Counted from the stretch's first letter, positions 35,352 to 45,204 are shown. The stretch is DNA of 51,764 bases from Chlamydia trachomatis (GCA_945875745.1 CAMCLJ010000006.1:1-51764); one strand, 5' to 3'. Numbers and translations are program-made. Notes: generated from the sequence alone by a model not told the origin.

Positions 35352-37406
35352 ATGGTTATTAATATACAGACAGATCTAAAAGAATTACCCGGATTGATCA
35401 ATAAGAAAGCAGACTACCTAAAGCTTCTTGAGTCGATGTACATAACTCGTTTTACCGACGATAAAATGTCCAAATTAGTTCGTCAAAATAAGGGTGGTAC
35501 TTTTCATTTATCTGTATGTGGTCATGAGATGATTGGGTGTGCAGCAGGCATTGCCTTGCAGGCTCGACGGGATTGGGCTCTTCCTTATTATCGAGATAGA
35601 TCTTTTGTGATTGGGTTAGGATGCCCTCTTGAAGACCTTTTCGCTGCTTTTCTAGCTCGTGATGTGGGCCATCATTCTGGTGGTCGTATGATGCCTGAAC
35701 ATTTTTCTCATAAGGAATTTAACATTCCCTGTCAGTCAAGTGTTGTCGGCTCCCAATTTTTGCAGGCCGTTGGAGTTGCAAAGGGACTCCAAATTCAAGG
35801 CAGTGATGCGGTAGTATATGTATCAGCAGGAGATGGTGCAACTTCTCAAGGTGATTTTCACGAAGCTTTAAATTTTGCTTGTTTACATGCTCTTTCAGTG
35901 ATCTTTGTGATACAGGATAACGGTTGGGCCATTTCTGTGCCGGTAGCTGATCAAACCTCTGGTGGATCTATCGTTCATATGGCTTCTGGCTATAAAGGTC
36001 TTGCAGTCCACGATATTGATGGATGTAGTTATGAAGAGGTGTCGTTCTCTCTTGCTCAAGCAGTAAACAGAGGTAGAGATGGTCAGGGCCCCTCCCTTAT
36101 CGTAGCTAAGGTGCCTAGGCTAGGTGCTCACAGTAGTAGTGATGATCCAGGAAAATATAAAAATCAAGAGATAATCGATTTAGAGCGTAAGAGGGATCCA
36201 ATTCCCCGTTTTGAGTTATGGCTGGTCTCTTCTGGTGTTGTTGCAGCCGACGAATTAGCAGCACTTAAGACTGATTGCTTTCAAAAGGTGGAAACAGCAG
36301 CTTTACTCGCAGAGCAAATTCCGTTTCCTGAGGCCTCTACTGCCTATACTAAAGTATTTCAAGATCATGAGACTATTGAAGTCTCACGTGATGCCGATGA
36401 CTCGTCTTCCGGTCAGGAAGCAGTTGTAATGGTAGATGCATTAAACCATGGTCTTGATGAAGCCATGCAAATAGATCCTACAGTTATCGTATTTGGCCAA
36501 GACGTAGCTTTCGGTAAGGGTGGCGTGTTTGGTGTTACCAGGTCTTTAACAGCAAAATATGGAGTGGAAAGGTGTTTTAATACTCCTCTTGCAGAATCTA
36601 CTATTGTAGGTCTTGCCATTGGCATGTCTTTTACCGGTTTAAAACCTATTGCTGAGATTCAATTTGCAGATTATATGTGGACCGGCATCAATCAAATAGT
36701 CAATGAACTAGCCAATATCCAATATCGTTCCAACGGCGAGTGGAGCTGTCCAGTCGTTATTCGTATGCCTTATGGTGGGTATATCCAAGGCGGCCCCTAT
36801 CACTCCCAGAGTGTCGAGGCATTTCTAGCCCATTGTCCCGGTTTAAAAATTGTTATTCCGAGCAACGCATCTGATGCAAAAAAGTTATTAAAATCAGCGA
36901 TTCAAGATCCGAATCCTGTCATTTTCTTAGAACATAAAGCTCTGTATCGACAAAGAGTTTTTTGCGCTAGAAAAGAGCCTGGATCTGATGAGATTATTCC
37001 AATTGGTAAAGCAAAGGTAGTAAGAGATGGCTCCCATATCACTGTTGTTTGTTGGGGTATGCTTGTGTTTATGGCATCACAGGTAGCAGATACCTTGGCT
37101 CAGGAAGGGATTTCTGTAGAGGTAATCGACCTGCGCTCGATAGTGCCTATGGATATGGAAACAGTTCTTAGATCTGTTAAAAAAACAGGAAAATGTTTAG
37201 TGGCCCATGAGGCTGTGCGTAATGTAGGTCTTGGAGCGGAAATTTCTGCAAGAATTGTTGAGCAGGCTTTTGCTTATCTAGATGCTCCCGTAAAACGGAT
37301 TGCAGCACATGATTGCATGGTTCCTTATTGTAAAATTCTCGAAGATCAGGTGCTACCTCAACTGGCTGATGTCGAAAAAGCAATTCGAGAGTTAGCGAGT
37401 TTTTAA
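35352..37406 (+). CDS. 2-oxoacid dehydrogenase E1, fused alpha and beta subunits
   Basis: A 684-residue fusion. Alpha half (1-~340) has the thiamine diphosphate motif GDGATSQGDFHEALNFA...NGWAIS and HHSGGRMMPEHFS. Beta half has VFGQDVAFGKGGVFGVTRSL, TPLAESTIVGLAIGMS, EIQFADYMWTGINQI, and the C-terminal RSIVPMDMETVLRSVKKTG. Such fusions occur in Chlamydiae (CT340) and Bacteroidetes. Substrate is pyruvate or branched-chain 2-oxoacids; the branched-chain E1 type fits best. E2/E3 are not in the window. Confidence 0.93.
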   Translation: MVINIQTDLKELPGLINKKADYLKLLESMYITRFTDDKMSKLVRQNKGGTFHLSVCGHEMIGCAAGIALQARRDWALPYYRDRSFVIGLGCPLEDLFAAFLARDVGHHSGGRMMPEHFSHKEFNIPCQSSVVGSQFLQAVGVAKGLQIQGSDAVVYVSAGDGATSQGDFHEALNFACLHALSVIFVIQDNGWAISVPVADQTSGGSIVHMASGYKGLAVHDIDGCSYEEVSFSLAQAVNRGRDGQGPSLIVAKVPRLGAHSSSDDPGKYKNQEIIDLERKRDPIPRFELWLVSSGVVAADELAALKTDCFQKVETAALLAEQIPFPEASTAYTKVFQDHETIEVSRDADDSSSGQEAVVMVDALNHGLDEAMQIDPTVIVFGQDVAFGKGGVFGVTRSLTAKYGVERCFNTPLAESTIVGLAIGMSFTGLKPIAEIQFADYMWTGINQIVNELANIQYRSNGEWSCPVVIRMPYGGYIQGGPYHSQSVEAFLAHCPGLKIVIPSNASDAKKLLKSAIQDPNPVIFLEHKALYRQRVFCARKEPGSDEIIPIGKAKVVRDGSHITVVCWGMLVFMASQVADTLAQEGISVEVIDLRSIVPMDMETVLRSVKKTGKCLVAHEAVRNVGLGAEISARIVEQAFAYLDAPVKRIAAHDCMVPYCKILEDQVLPQLADVEKAIRELASF

Positions 37407-37962
37407 CACTGACAGCCTCTTTGTCATATATGTTGTTATGTGCCCTGTAGCCACCTCGCTTGTCATACGTACATTTCTAGAAATACATAAGTATGCATCT
37501 GGTAAAAGCCAAGGCAGTTCGATTCATTTAAACGTCCTTGTTTCTGGATGAATTGGCTGATGTAGCTACCGTTTTTTATATATAAAGAACATAGATGAGA
37601 ACCTATAGAAACATAAAGGACATCTATTGAAAAAACACAGACAATATAGCTCTAATTGTAAAATGAATTCGTTACATCTCTTTTGATTAGTGGACCTGGC
37701 AAAGCGTAAGGTCAACATCTATTAATACCTCAGTCTAACTCGTATCTATTAGTTAAAGCATTTAAATTCTCTGCTAAAAATAGCATTTTTTATTGAGGTT
37801 AGTTTCAATCGTTTAATCTACAGTTTGAGCATGTTAAGAAACAGCTTGCTGGAATGAAGATCGCAGGATCTAAAAAGGCAGGTGCTTAATATAAGAAAAA
37901 AATGAAAAAAAATCATCTAGGAGATTAAAAAATATCTTACAGAGACCTTATAACGAAATTAA
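37407..37962. other. Gene-free, decayed region
   Basis: No intact ORF. All frames are interrupted. A short frame ending AGAs (KKQLAGMKIAGSKKAGA, stop near 37887-37889) looks like a broken gene end but is not identified. It leads into the IS3-type ghost. Confidence 0.5.
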
Positions 37963-38088
37963 TTGGTCTTTTTAGATAAGCCAAACACACTTTGGATACG
38001 TGATATCACAGAATAAGGGGTTCTGCATGATGGGGATAAAGGGTCCCGATATATTACTTACAATATTCGAGAAATGAGGGAAAAGTAG
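37963..38088 (+). pseudogene. IS3-type transposase ghost
   Basis: One frame reads FLDKPNTLWIRDITE, a stop, then GVLHDGDKGSRYITYNIREM. These match the two catalytic blocks of IS3-family OrfB (PN..W..DITY and HSDRGSQYTS..FR). The roughly 40-50 residues that should separate them are deleted. The ends of the element are not visible. Inactive. Confidence 0.6.
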
Positions 38089-38275
38089 GATATCGCGTCC
38101 CACAAACAAGAGAATTCCACCAGATTAAGTATATGATAAGAGAAAAAGCTCAGCCTGCGATGATTGAGTTTGTGTAAGTTTTGTATAACTGTTCGAGGAT
38201 TCATTAATTGACCCCCCTCTTATTAGAAAAAATGATTTAACTGGTTTTGATACAAATTCATAAGGGATTTATAAA

Positions 38276-38560
38276 ATGAAAAAAATAATTTCTTTTTTGC
38301 TAGCTAGTCCTGCTGTCTTATTAGCAGCCCCCCCCCATCTCTTCCGCCTGGTGCTGGGGTAATTGAAAGAGAAATTGAGCAGGGCATATGAAGGTAAGCC
38401 TCTTGAACTGCATAAGGATGCTCCATCTATTGAAATTGATATCCCTGAAGAAAGACTTTCCTTAGATGAAAATGCTAAAGTATTCATTAAAACAGTATCG
38501 GTAGAGGGTAATCGAGTTGTTTCCGATAAAGAAATTCAAAAGTGGATTAAGGGTTTTTAA
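38276..38560 (+). pseudogene. TpsB/ShlB-like outer-membrane transporter, frameshifted and truncated
   Basis: Signal peptide MKKIISFLLASPAVLLAAPP in frame 1. After a run of nine C (38328-38336) the sequence continues in another frame as LPPGAGVIEREIEQ, then near 38385 shifts back to YEGKPLELHKDAPSIEIDIP...VFIKTVSVEGNRVVSDKEIQKWI. Proline-rich start plus a POTRA-like segment is typical of TpsB partners in two-partner secretion. The frame stops at 38558-38560 where several hundred residues of POTRA and beta-barrel should follow. No barrel is found downstream. Decayed gene. Confidence 0.65.
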
Positions 38561-38740
38561 TTCCAATAGCCATTGGAATAAAATCATTATTTAAATTTCT
38601 CTTTTTTTGCAAAAATTTTTCCATAAAAAATCTTATACGATTAGCCTGGGATGCATTTATTTAGGCGATTTAAAATATTTGATATTAAAATTCCTCAGGA
38701 ATATAAATAGTTCATCAATCATTTAATAGGAGAGAAGTCT

Positions 38741-39142
38741 ATGGGATCGCGAGTTGTTGTTTTTATCCTTTTTATTTGTTTTTTACAATTTTCTTATGCT
38801 ACTGAGAGTGATCAAGTTTGCAATCAAAAAAAAGAGCCCTACGAGGTTTTATTAGACAGTAAGCAGGATTTACAGGGACAGGAAACAGAGAACTTTTTTT
38901 CATGTGAAAAGATATACATATCTTCTACTGATGTTCTTTTCGACGGTAACTCGATTTATGTAACCCTGCCTTTTGGGGCCATCAAAACTTCTGGTATTTT
39001 TGCTGATCAAAGAGGGCTGTATTTTAAGGATTTTAAAAGACAAGGTGATTGTGGCTATGGACAATGGCAATGTTCCGATTGCGACAGATGCAATCAGAAT
39101 TACTACATCTGGTGTCAAACTTGTATATTCGTAAGGAAATAA
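38741..39142 (+). CDS. Small secreted Cys-rich protein
   Basis: A 133-residue protein with a good ribosome binding site (AGGAGAG) and a signal peptide of about 20 residues (SRVVVFILFICFLQFSYA). The mature part has eight Cys: 27, 55, 104, 111, 114, 117, 125 and 128, six of them in the last 30 residues (GDCGYGQWQC.DC..C). Spacing suggests disulfides or a Zn site. No family recognised. Chlamydial envelopes are disulfide-linked, so a place in the envelope is possible, but this is inference. It stands alone among decayed genes and is itself intact. Confidence 0.65.
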   Translation: MGSRVVVFILFICFLQFSYATESDQVCNQKKEPYEVLLDSKQDLQGQETENFFSCEKIYISSTDVLFDGNSIYVTLPFGAIKTSGIFADQRGLYFKDFKRQGDCGYGQWQCSDCDRCNQNYYIWCQTCIFVRK

Positions 39143-39400
39143 TTATCTATTTTGCTCTGATGACCACAGAGATCGTTCACAGTCAATCAACTAAAGATTA
39201 GGATGTGTTGTAGCTACAGTAGATGATAAAGCTAAGAATCACCTTTTATAAAATCGATCTTCAACACCTCCATTTCTTGTGTTAAATTGCCTCTCTAGTA
39301 TACTTTCTGCGATGGTTATCTTGACTAATCACACCATACAAAAAAACAGATCGTATCAGATGCTGTTTCCGCCGATGTTAATCCGTAATCAGAGAGTATT

Positions 39401-40177
39401 ATGAAAGGCTTTTGCCCGCTTGCCTCGGGATCCAAGGGAAATTGTTTATATATCGGTACAGAAAATACCAAGTTGTTAATTGATGCAGGTCTTAGTGCGA
39501 AGATGATCGTTGATAAGCTCTCGCAGATTGATGTGAGTATTGATGAAATCGATGCGGTTTTGATTACCCATGAGCACATTGATCATATACGTGGTTTGGG
39601 TGTTTTATGTAGTAAATTTAATCTTCCAGTTTTTGCCAATAGTGAAACTGCTAAAGTGATTCTATCTCAAAGTAATCACCCCTTAAAATTTAAGATTTTT
39701 TCTACTGGGGAAAGTTTTGTGTATGGGGATATAGAAATACATCCCTTTAGTATACAGCATGACGCAGTAGATCCTGTCGCATTTACTTTTTCTTTTGCTG
39801 GGATGAAAATTGGAGTCTGTGCTGATCTTGGCTTTCCATCAACTTTGGTCGAATCACAGCTGCGCGAGTGTGATTATTTATATATTGAAGCTAACCATCA
39901 GCCAGAGATGGTCCATGCATCAGCCCGTCCTATGGTTTACAAACAGAGGGTGTTAGGACGTCAGGGGCACTTGTCAAATGAATCGTGTGCTCAGCTGATT
40001 CGATCTGTTCTTCATAAAAATTTGAAGTATATTTATTTAGCACATTTATCATCAGAATGTAACGCTCCAGAGCTTGCTCTTAATATTATTAGAAAAATGT
40101 TACAATCTTGCGGATCTGATATCGATGTATCAGTTGCAAACCAAGATACCATTAGTCATCCGCTAAAGTTTATCTAA
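39401..40177 (+). CDS. yycJ: YycJ/WalJ-type metallo-beta-lactamase-fold hydrolase
   Basis: A 258-residue protein. SGSKGNC at the start is typical of the family; THEHIDHIRG carries the HxHxDH metal motif (62-67), followed by GVCADLG and LAHLS. It belongs to the YycJ group, which is linked to DNA replication/repair and cell division control. C. trachomatis has yycJ beside ftsK (CT738-739); here one gene intervenes on the opposite strand. Start ATG is preceded only by a weak AGAGAG. Confidence 0.88.
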   Translation: MKGFCPLASGSKGNCLYIGTENTKLLIDAGLSAKMIVDKLSQIDVSIDEIDAVLITHEHIDHIRGLGVLCSKFNLPVFANSETAKVILSQSNHPLKFKIFSTGESFVYGDIEIHPFSIQHDAVDPVAFTFSFAGMKIGVCADLGFPSTLVESQLRECDYLYIEANHQPEMVHASARPMVYKQRVLGRQGHLSNESCAQLIRSVLHKNLKYIYLAHLSSECNAPELALNIIRKMLQSCGSDIDVSVANQDTISHPLKFI

Positions 40178-40223
40178 CAGAGACTGATCTATTGCTAGGA
40201 TTTTGTTTTATTAAGAATCTAAA

Positions 40224-41549
40224 TTACAGAGGGATTGTCATCCCGTCATAGGCAAGGCGTACTTTGCATGGATGATGAATTTCTTCCATAATTATTTCAT
40301 GTAGCTCAGCTTTTTTTTGTAGCATGCTATCGGTATGGTGCGGGTCATGGTGGGTAACAATCCAGTCATGGATGCTGGCGGCTTTCATAAAAATCGATGC
40401 ATTAGATATCGAAGAATGTCCCCAGCCTTCCTTGTTTTTATATTCCTTAGGAGTATATTGGGCCTCGTGAATCATCAGATCACACCCTTTAAAGAATTCA
40501 ATCATAGATTCATAAGGTTTAAGTAAAAGCGGTTGTTTTTCGATGTGATTGGGGTCGTCAAAGTATCCCATTAAAAATTCGTTGTCGGTAATGTATCCGA
40601 TTTTTTTGCCCGCTACGTGGATTCTAAAACAAAGAGTGGCTCCCGGATGAAATGCATAGTGGGTATATATATCAATACTTCCAAAGTTGAGTTGTTGTGA
40701 GTCACGTATGTCCTCAAATACAATTTGTGATTTGATATCATCTAATGAAACCGGAAAATAGTCGTACGCTAGCATGTCATTGAATAGTTCTTTTGTAGAT
40801 TTATCAAAGCCAAGTGGCGCAATAAGGTGCACTTTTGCATCTGCAAAGTAAATGGGTTTAAAAAAAGGAAAACCCAGCAGATGATCCCAGTGTGTATGGC
40901 TAAAAAGAATATGATAAGGATCTTTCAATCCATCCCTCATGGTATCGCCGAGTACTCTGATACCGGTCCCTGCATCGATAATCACCCGATCCTTTCCATT
41001 TTTTATTTCAAAACAGCAGGTATTACCACCAAACTGGATATACTCAGCCCCCGAGACAGGATTTGATCCCCGCGTCCCCCAAAATTTCATATAATTAGCC
41101 GGTTCTTTCGATTCAGGGCTATAGTTTTCCTGACATCCAGAAGCAGTCTGTGGGGGCTCCTCGAATGGATCGATTGATAGGGTTTTATTAAAAAAACGAT
41201 GGATAATACTTAATAGAGCTTCTACAGCGTATGGTTTTGGTAGGAAATAATTAGCTCCCCATTTAATCGAAGCATGATAATTTTGAATCATGCTGTGATC
41301 AGAGGTCATAATCAAACCGACATTTTTAGAATGGAGAGATTGTTTAATGAGTTTTAACAGCTCGATCCCGTGGTGTCCTGGAAAAAAGAAATCTAAGATA
41401 ATTAGCTGGGGCTGAAACATTTTGATTTTCGCAAAGCACTCTTGCCCTGATGAGGCAGTTTCTATATTAAATAGGTGTGTATCTTTGAGCATATCAGCTG
41501 TAGCAGGACTACTATCTACAATTAGAATGCGCCATTTTTCTTTTTGCAT
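40224..41549 (-). CDS. Response-regulator receiver fused to metallo-beta-lactamase domain
   Basis: 441 residues. Residues 5-120 are a CheY-like receiver: Asp12, phospho-acceptor Asp53 (LIILDFFFPG), Thr82, Lys105 (LPKPY). The second acid of the acidic pair is Ser13. After a linker, residues 154-441 are a metallo-beta-lactamase fold: WGTRGSNPV, GGNTCCFEI, IDAGTGI, HTHWDH (218-223), and HEAQYTP, THHDPHH near the end. This is the phosphodiesterase-like MBL group. A signalling hydrolase is inferred. No histidine kinase is in the window. No ribosome binding site stands out. Confidence 0.85.
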   Translation of the reverse strand: MQKEKWRILIVDSSPATADMLKDTHLFNIETASSGQECFAKIKMFQPQLIILDFFFPGHHGIELLKLIKQSLHSKNVGLIMTSDHSMIQNYHASIKWGANYFLPKPYAVEALLSIIHRFFNKTLSIDPFEEPPQTASGCQENYSPESKEPANYMKFWGTRGSNPVSGAEYIQFGGNTCCFEIKNGKDRVIIDAGTGIRVLGDTMRDGLKDPYHILFSHTHWDHLLGFPFFKPIYFADAKVHLIAPLGFDKSTKELFNDMLAYDYFPVSLDDIKSQIVFEDIRDSQQLNFGSIDIYTHYAFHPGATLCFRIHVAGKKIGYITDNEFLMGYFDDPNHIEKQPLLLKPYESMIEFFKGCDLMIHEAQYTPKEYKNKEGWGHSSISNASIFMKAASIHDWIVTHHDPHHTDSMLQKKAELHEIIMEEIHHPCKVRLAYDGMTIPL

Positions 41550-41625
41550 TTAAGAATTATTTTATTATTTTTGTCTTAATTGTATTAATCGCAAAATTTA
41601 TAAAATAATTCTAGTTTATTTCTTT

Positions 41626-41967
41626 TTATTTGATATTTTTAAGAGATTTTTTTTTGACTGATGCCATATAGAGACAGAACGATCCCATAGATCCAAATAG
41701 CAGGGCTACTAAATAAAAGTTAAAAATATTTTCTGGCAACAGGGTACTGGGGTCATCTTCAACTTCAAATAAGTTAGAACTGATTCCTTCTAAAACGAGC
41801 TGATTTTCTTCTGATAAGATCACAGTTTTTGGTATGGGGTGTACCATTAGACCATAGGTAAGAGAGCAGAGGGCGCAAAGCAGAAGAATGCATCCGATGG
41901 CGCCAAGTCGGGGACTGAGCTGGTTTTCAATTTTTTCTTGGAGTCTTTTTTTTGGTTGTATTTTCAT
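41626..41967 (-). CDS. Small two-TM hypothetical protein
   Basis: 113 residues: a basic start, membrane helix LGAIGCILLLCALCSLTYGLMV, a ~45-residue acidic loop, second helix FYLVALLFGSMGSFCLYM, and a Lys-rich tail. No family recognised. Its ATG overlaps the ftsK stop by 4 bases (ATGA), so it is translationally coupled to ftsK and may be a membrane partner. Confidence 0.7.
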   Translation of the reverse strand: MKIQPKKRLQEKIENQLSPRLGAIGCILLLCALCSLTYGLMVHPIPKTVILSEENQLVLEGISSNLFEVEDDPSTLLPENIFNFYLVALLFGSMGSFCLYMASVKKKSLKNIK

Positions 41968-44342
41968 ATGTTCTCTCTAGCTGATTCCTCAAACTGAGGG
42001 AAAACTCCTTTTTTATCGAGTGGGCTTGCTTCAATAAGAATTCTTCTGGGCTTACTGCCTTCTTGTGGCCCAATGACTCCTTTTTGCTCCAGCTCATCCA
42101 TTAAAGAAGCGGCTCTTGCATAGCCAATTTTTAGTTTTCTTTGTAAAAATGTGGTCGAGGCGTTATTGGTTTCTGTCACAATAGATCGAGCTTGGTCGTA
42201 CATGCTATCTCTTGGTTCATCTAGCTCATCTAAACCATTTTCTTTTTTCATTTTATCAAATGATGCAATCAGATAGTTCGTAGGGGCTTGATCACAAATA
42301 AAGGCTATCACCTTATTGATGTCTTCATCACTAATATAAGCACCCTGTGCTCTTATCAATTGAGAAGACCCAGGGGGTAAGAATAACATGTCTCCATTAC
42401 CAAGTAAACTTTCGGCTCCTGTGTCATCTAAGATGATTTGCGAGTTAATGCGGCTGGCGACTTTAAAAGAAATACGGGTCGGAAAGTTAGCTTTAATAAG
42501 ACCTGTGATCACTTCCCTAGAAGGTCTTTGTGTCGCTAAAATTAGGTGTATTCCGACAGCACGAGCCATCTGTGCAATCCGTGCGATTGGTGTTTCTAGA
42601 TCAGAACTAGAGACCATCATAAGATCGGCAAATTCATCAATAATGGCAACAATAGTAGCCATTTTTGCAGGTATCGGCAAACTTAAAGACGATTCTAATT
42701 CTTGATTGGGGACCCGGGTGTTAAATGCATTGATATTACGCAGACCGAGTTGTCTTAAAATTTCATATCTGGTTTCCATTTCTTTTACAAGCCACTGCAG
42801 CGCTGCGTAGGCTCCATGAGCCTCTGTGATGACAGGAGCTATTAGGTGGGGTAGCTTAGTATATGCACTTAGCTCCACTTTTTTCGGGTCGATCAAAACC
42901 AGCTTAATTTCATCGGGTCTTGCATTCATGACAATCGACATCACAAGTGTATTAATACAAACTGATTTACCAGAGCCTGTTGCGCCAGCAATAATACAGT
43001 GGGGCATTTTTGCAAGATCAGAAATGACGTTGTCTCCATTCACACTTTTTCCAAGTAGGACAGGGACATTGAGCTTTTTTTGTTGCTGATAGGCAATCAG
43101 CATTTCTTTAAAACCCACCTCCTGAGGACATAGTGAGGGAACTTCTACCCCGACTGCGGCTTTACCTGGGATAGGTGCGATAATTCGTATTGATTTCGCC
43201 TGTAAATTGAGGGCAATATCATTTTCTAATGCCTTAATTTTTTGGACTTTGACTCCGATTGCTGGGTGCACTTCAAATGAGGTAATTGTAGGTCCAGAAT
43301 TGATATCTCCTACTTTCGCCTCTATTCCGAAACTCATAAGGGTTTCTTCAAGAATTTCAGCTTGCCGTTTGAGCTCTTTTTTTAAAGAAGGTTGATCGAT
43401 TTTTTGAGCGTTAGTTAGAAGAGATGGAGGGGGTAATTGATACCCTGAAAAATCCCCATTATAGACTTTTTGGGCAGCTATAGCCATCAGCTTCTTTTTA
43501 GCGCTAGACTGGATTTCTGAAACTTCTTTTTTGATCGGAGTACCATAAGAGGTCTCTTCATCTGCAGTCGTTTTGATCTTCATTTCTGTTTTTTTATTGG
43601 CTTTGTTATACAGAGGTTGAGGAATGGGTTGGGTAAGGCTTTTTTCCATCTCATCTATATTTTGAAGATCTGGCTCGAAAGGCAGATGCAGCTTCTGTCT
43701 GCGTGCTATTCTTTTGTCTTTGAGATATGCCTGCCATTGTTGAACTTTTTTAATAGTTTTTTGAATCAGTGGCAAAATACGGATTTCTGTCGTTAATAAA
43801 AAACTTGTAAAGCATGCAATCGAAAAAGTGATGCCAACCCCTACATCACTGAGCATCCTTTGTAAATTAAAGTTAGGCAGATCTCGATAAAGAAAATAAG
43901 CAGGCACACCGCCCATGTTACGACGTACACATGCATGTGGATAGGGCAGATCAAACAAGACTGATTCGCTATATACTTTATGTGTTAAAGCTAGGGGAAA
44001 TGGAAAATGCAGTTCGGCAAGAAGATTGAGTAAAATAGATAACGAAAAAATAAAAATGGAAAAGTAGATGGTTTTGGTTTTTAAATGAAGAATCGATTCT
44101 TCTGATAATAATTTCCATCCTGACCAGAGCATATAATAGCAGACTAGATAAGAGGTGAGACCGAATGTGATGTTCAAGCCCCAAGCAATACCATAACCAA
44201 TGAGCCCGAGCAAATTACTTGAGGGACCATGTAGAGTAAAGCTAATCAGGGAGAGCAGGGTAACACAGGAGCCAGCAATAAGACACAGACCTTTAGCTTC
44301 TGGGTGAGTAACTTTTTTTTTGTGGTCTGCTGATTTTGACAT
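41964..44342 (-). CDS. ftsK: DNA translocase FtsK
   Basis: 792 residues. Four or so N-terminal membrane helices (to ~190), a short basic linker, then the FtsK/SpoIIIE motor: ALNLQAKSIRIIAPIPGKAAVGVEVP, Walker A GATGSGKS, Walker B IVAIIDEFADLMM, RIAQMARAVGIHLILATQRPS, and a C-terminal gamma winged helix (AASLMDELEQKGVIGP) that reads KOPS-type sites. It pumps DNA at the division site for chromosome segregation. Downstream of uppP by 3 bases. Confidence 0.96.
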   Translation of the reverse strand: MSKSADHKKKVTHPEAKGLCLIAGSCVTLLSLISFTLHGPSSNLLGLIGYGIAWGLNITFGLTSYLVCYYMLWSGWKLLSEESILHLKTKTIYFSIFIFSLSILLNLLAELHFPFPLALTHKVYSESVLFDLPYPHACVRRNMGGVPAYFLYRDLPNFNLQRMLSDVGVGITFSIACFTSFLLTTEIRILPLIQKTIKKVQQWQAYLKDKRIARRQKLHLPFEPDLQNIDEMEKSLTQPIPQPLYNKANKKTEMKIKTTADEETSYGTPIKKEVSEIQSSAKKKLMAIAAQKVYNGDFSGYQLPPPSLLTNAQKIDQPSLKKELKRQAEILEETLMSFGIEAKVGDINSGPTITSFEVHPAIGVKVQKIKALENDIALNLQAKSIRIIAPIPGKAAVGVEVPSLCPQEVGFKEMLIAYQQQKKLNVPVLLGKSVNGDNVISDLAKMPHCIIAGATGSGKSVCINTLVMSIVMNARPDEIKLVLIDPKKVELSAYTKLPHLIAPVITEAHGAYAALQWLVKEMETRYEILRQLGLRNINAFNTRVPNQELESSLSLPIPAKMATIVAIIDEFADLMMVSSSDLETPIARIAQMARAVGIHLILATQRPSREVITGLIKANFPTRISFKVASRINSQIILDDTGAESLLGNGDMLFLPPGSSQLIRAQGAYISDEDINKVIAFICDQAPTNYLIASFDKMKKENGLDELDEPRDSMYDQARSIVTETNNASTTFLQRKLKIGYARAASLMDELEQKGVIGPQEGSKPRRILIEASPLDKKGVFPQFEESARENI

Positions 44343-44345
44343 GGG

Positions 44346-45128
44346 TTAGCTCCGAGTAAGGAAGAAGGTAAATAGTCCAAGGGCTATACAGTAGTAAGCA
44401 AAAGGCCTGAGGTTGCCTTTTTCTAGGATTTTCATGGCAAACTTTATAACAATAAGCCCTACGATAAGGGAAGTAAAAAACCCTAGAATGAGCATTGAAG
44501 TGCCACCCTCCCATACGGGAGTATGAGAAAAGTAGGCTTTTGTCAGTTCTAAGGTGTTTCCACCAAGAACTGTTGGAATCGACAGTAAAAAAGAAAATCT
44601 CACAGCATGAATCGGTTCCCATCCGAGTATACTTGCACAAGCAATCGTTGATCCGCTCCGGGAGATCCCTGGAATTAGAGCAATTGATTGTAGCATGCCT
44701 ATACAAAATGCATCTTTTAGTTTTGAGTGAGCTACTTCCTTTTGTTTTCTTGGAATTTTAAAAAAGTGGCCTGCAAATAAGATTACTCCCGTTGCGATAA
44801 GGCAATATCCAAGATAAGCGGTATTGGATGCAAATTCTCTAACAGGTTTGAGCAAGAAATAGGCTGGAATTAAAGGCAGTAATGCGACAAATATTTGGAG
44901 AATTCCCCCTCCCCTATCTTTGCAAATTTCTATAATTTCCAATCGAAAGAAATAGATAATAGCGATTAAGGTCCCAAGATGGCAGCTTAAATCAAATAAG
45001 ATTAAATCCCCACTTGGTTCAATTCCAAGTAATATTTTAGTCAATTTAAGATGAGCTGATGAACTTACTGGAAAAAATTCTGTAAATGCTTGTATTAAGC
45101 CTAATATGAATGCTTGAAATAGGGTCAT
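44346..45128 (-). CDS. uppP: Undecaprenyl-diphosphatase
   Basis: 260 residues with eight hydrophobic helices. Family motifs EFFPVSSSAHL (17-27) and PGISRSGST are both present. It recycles undecaprenyl pyrophosphate, the lipid carrier for peptidoglycan and other envelope polymers. First gene of uppP-ftsK-small ORF. Confidence 0.95.
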   Translation of the reverse strand: MTLFQAFILGLIQAFTEFFPVSSSAHLKLTKILLGIEPSGDLILFDLSCHLGTLIAIIYFFRLEIIEICKDRGGGILQIFVALLPLIPAYFLLKPVREFASNTAYLGYCLIATGVILFAGHFFKIPRKQKEVAHSKLKDAFCIGMLQSIALIPGISRSGSTIACASILGWEPIHAVRFSFLLSIPTVLGGNTLELTKAYFSHTPVWEGGTSMLILGFFTSLIVGLIVIKFAMKILEKGNLRPFAYYCIALGLFTFFLTRS

Positions 45129-45204
45129 GTTTGTATAGGGTTTAGTCTACTATTTAATCTATTATCACAGAATGAATTATTATGGGAAGAGGTAGTTGCT
45201 GAAA

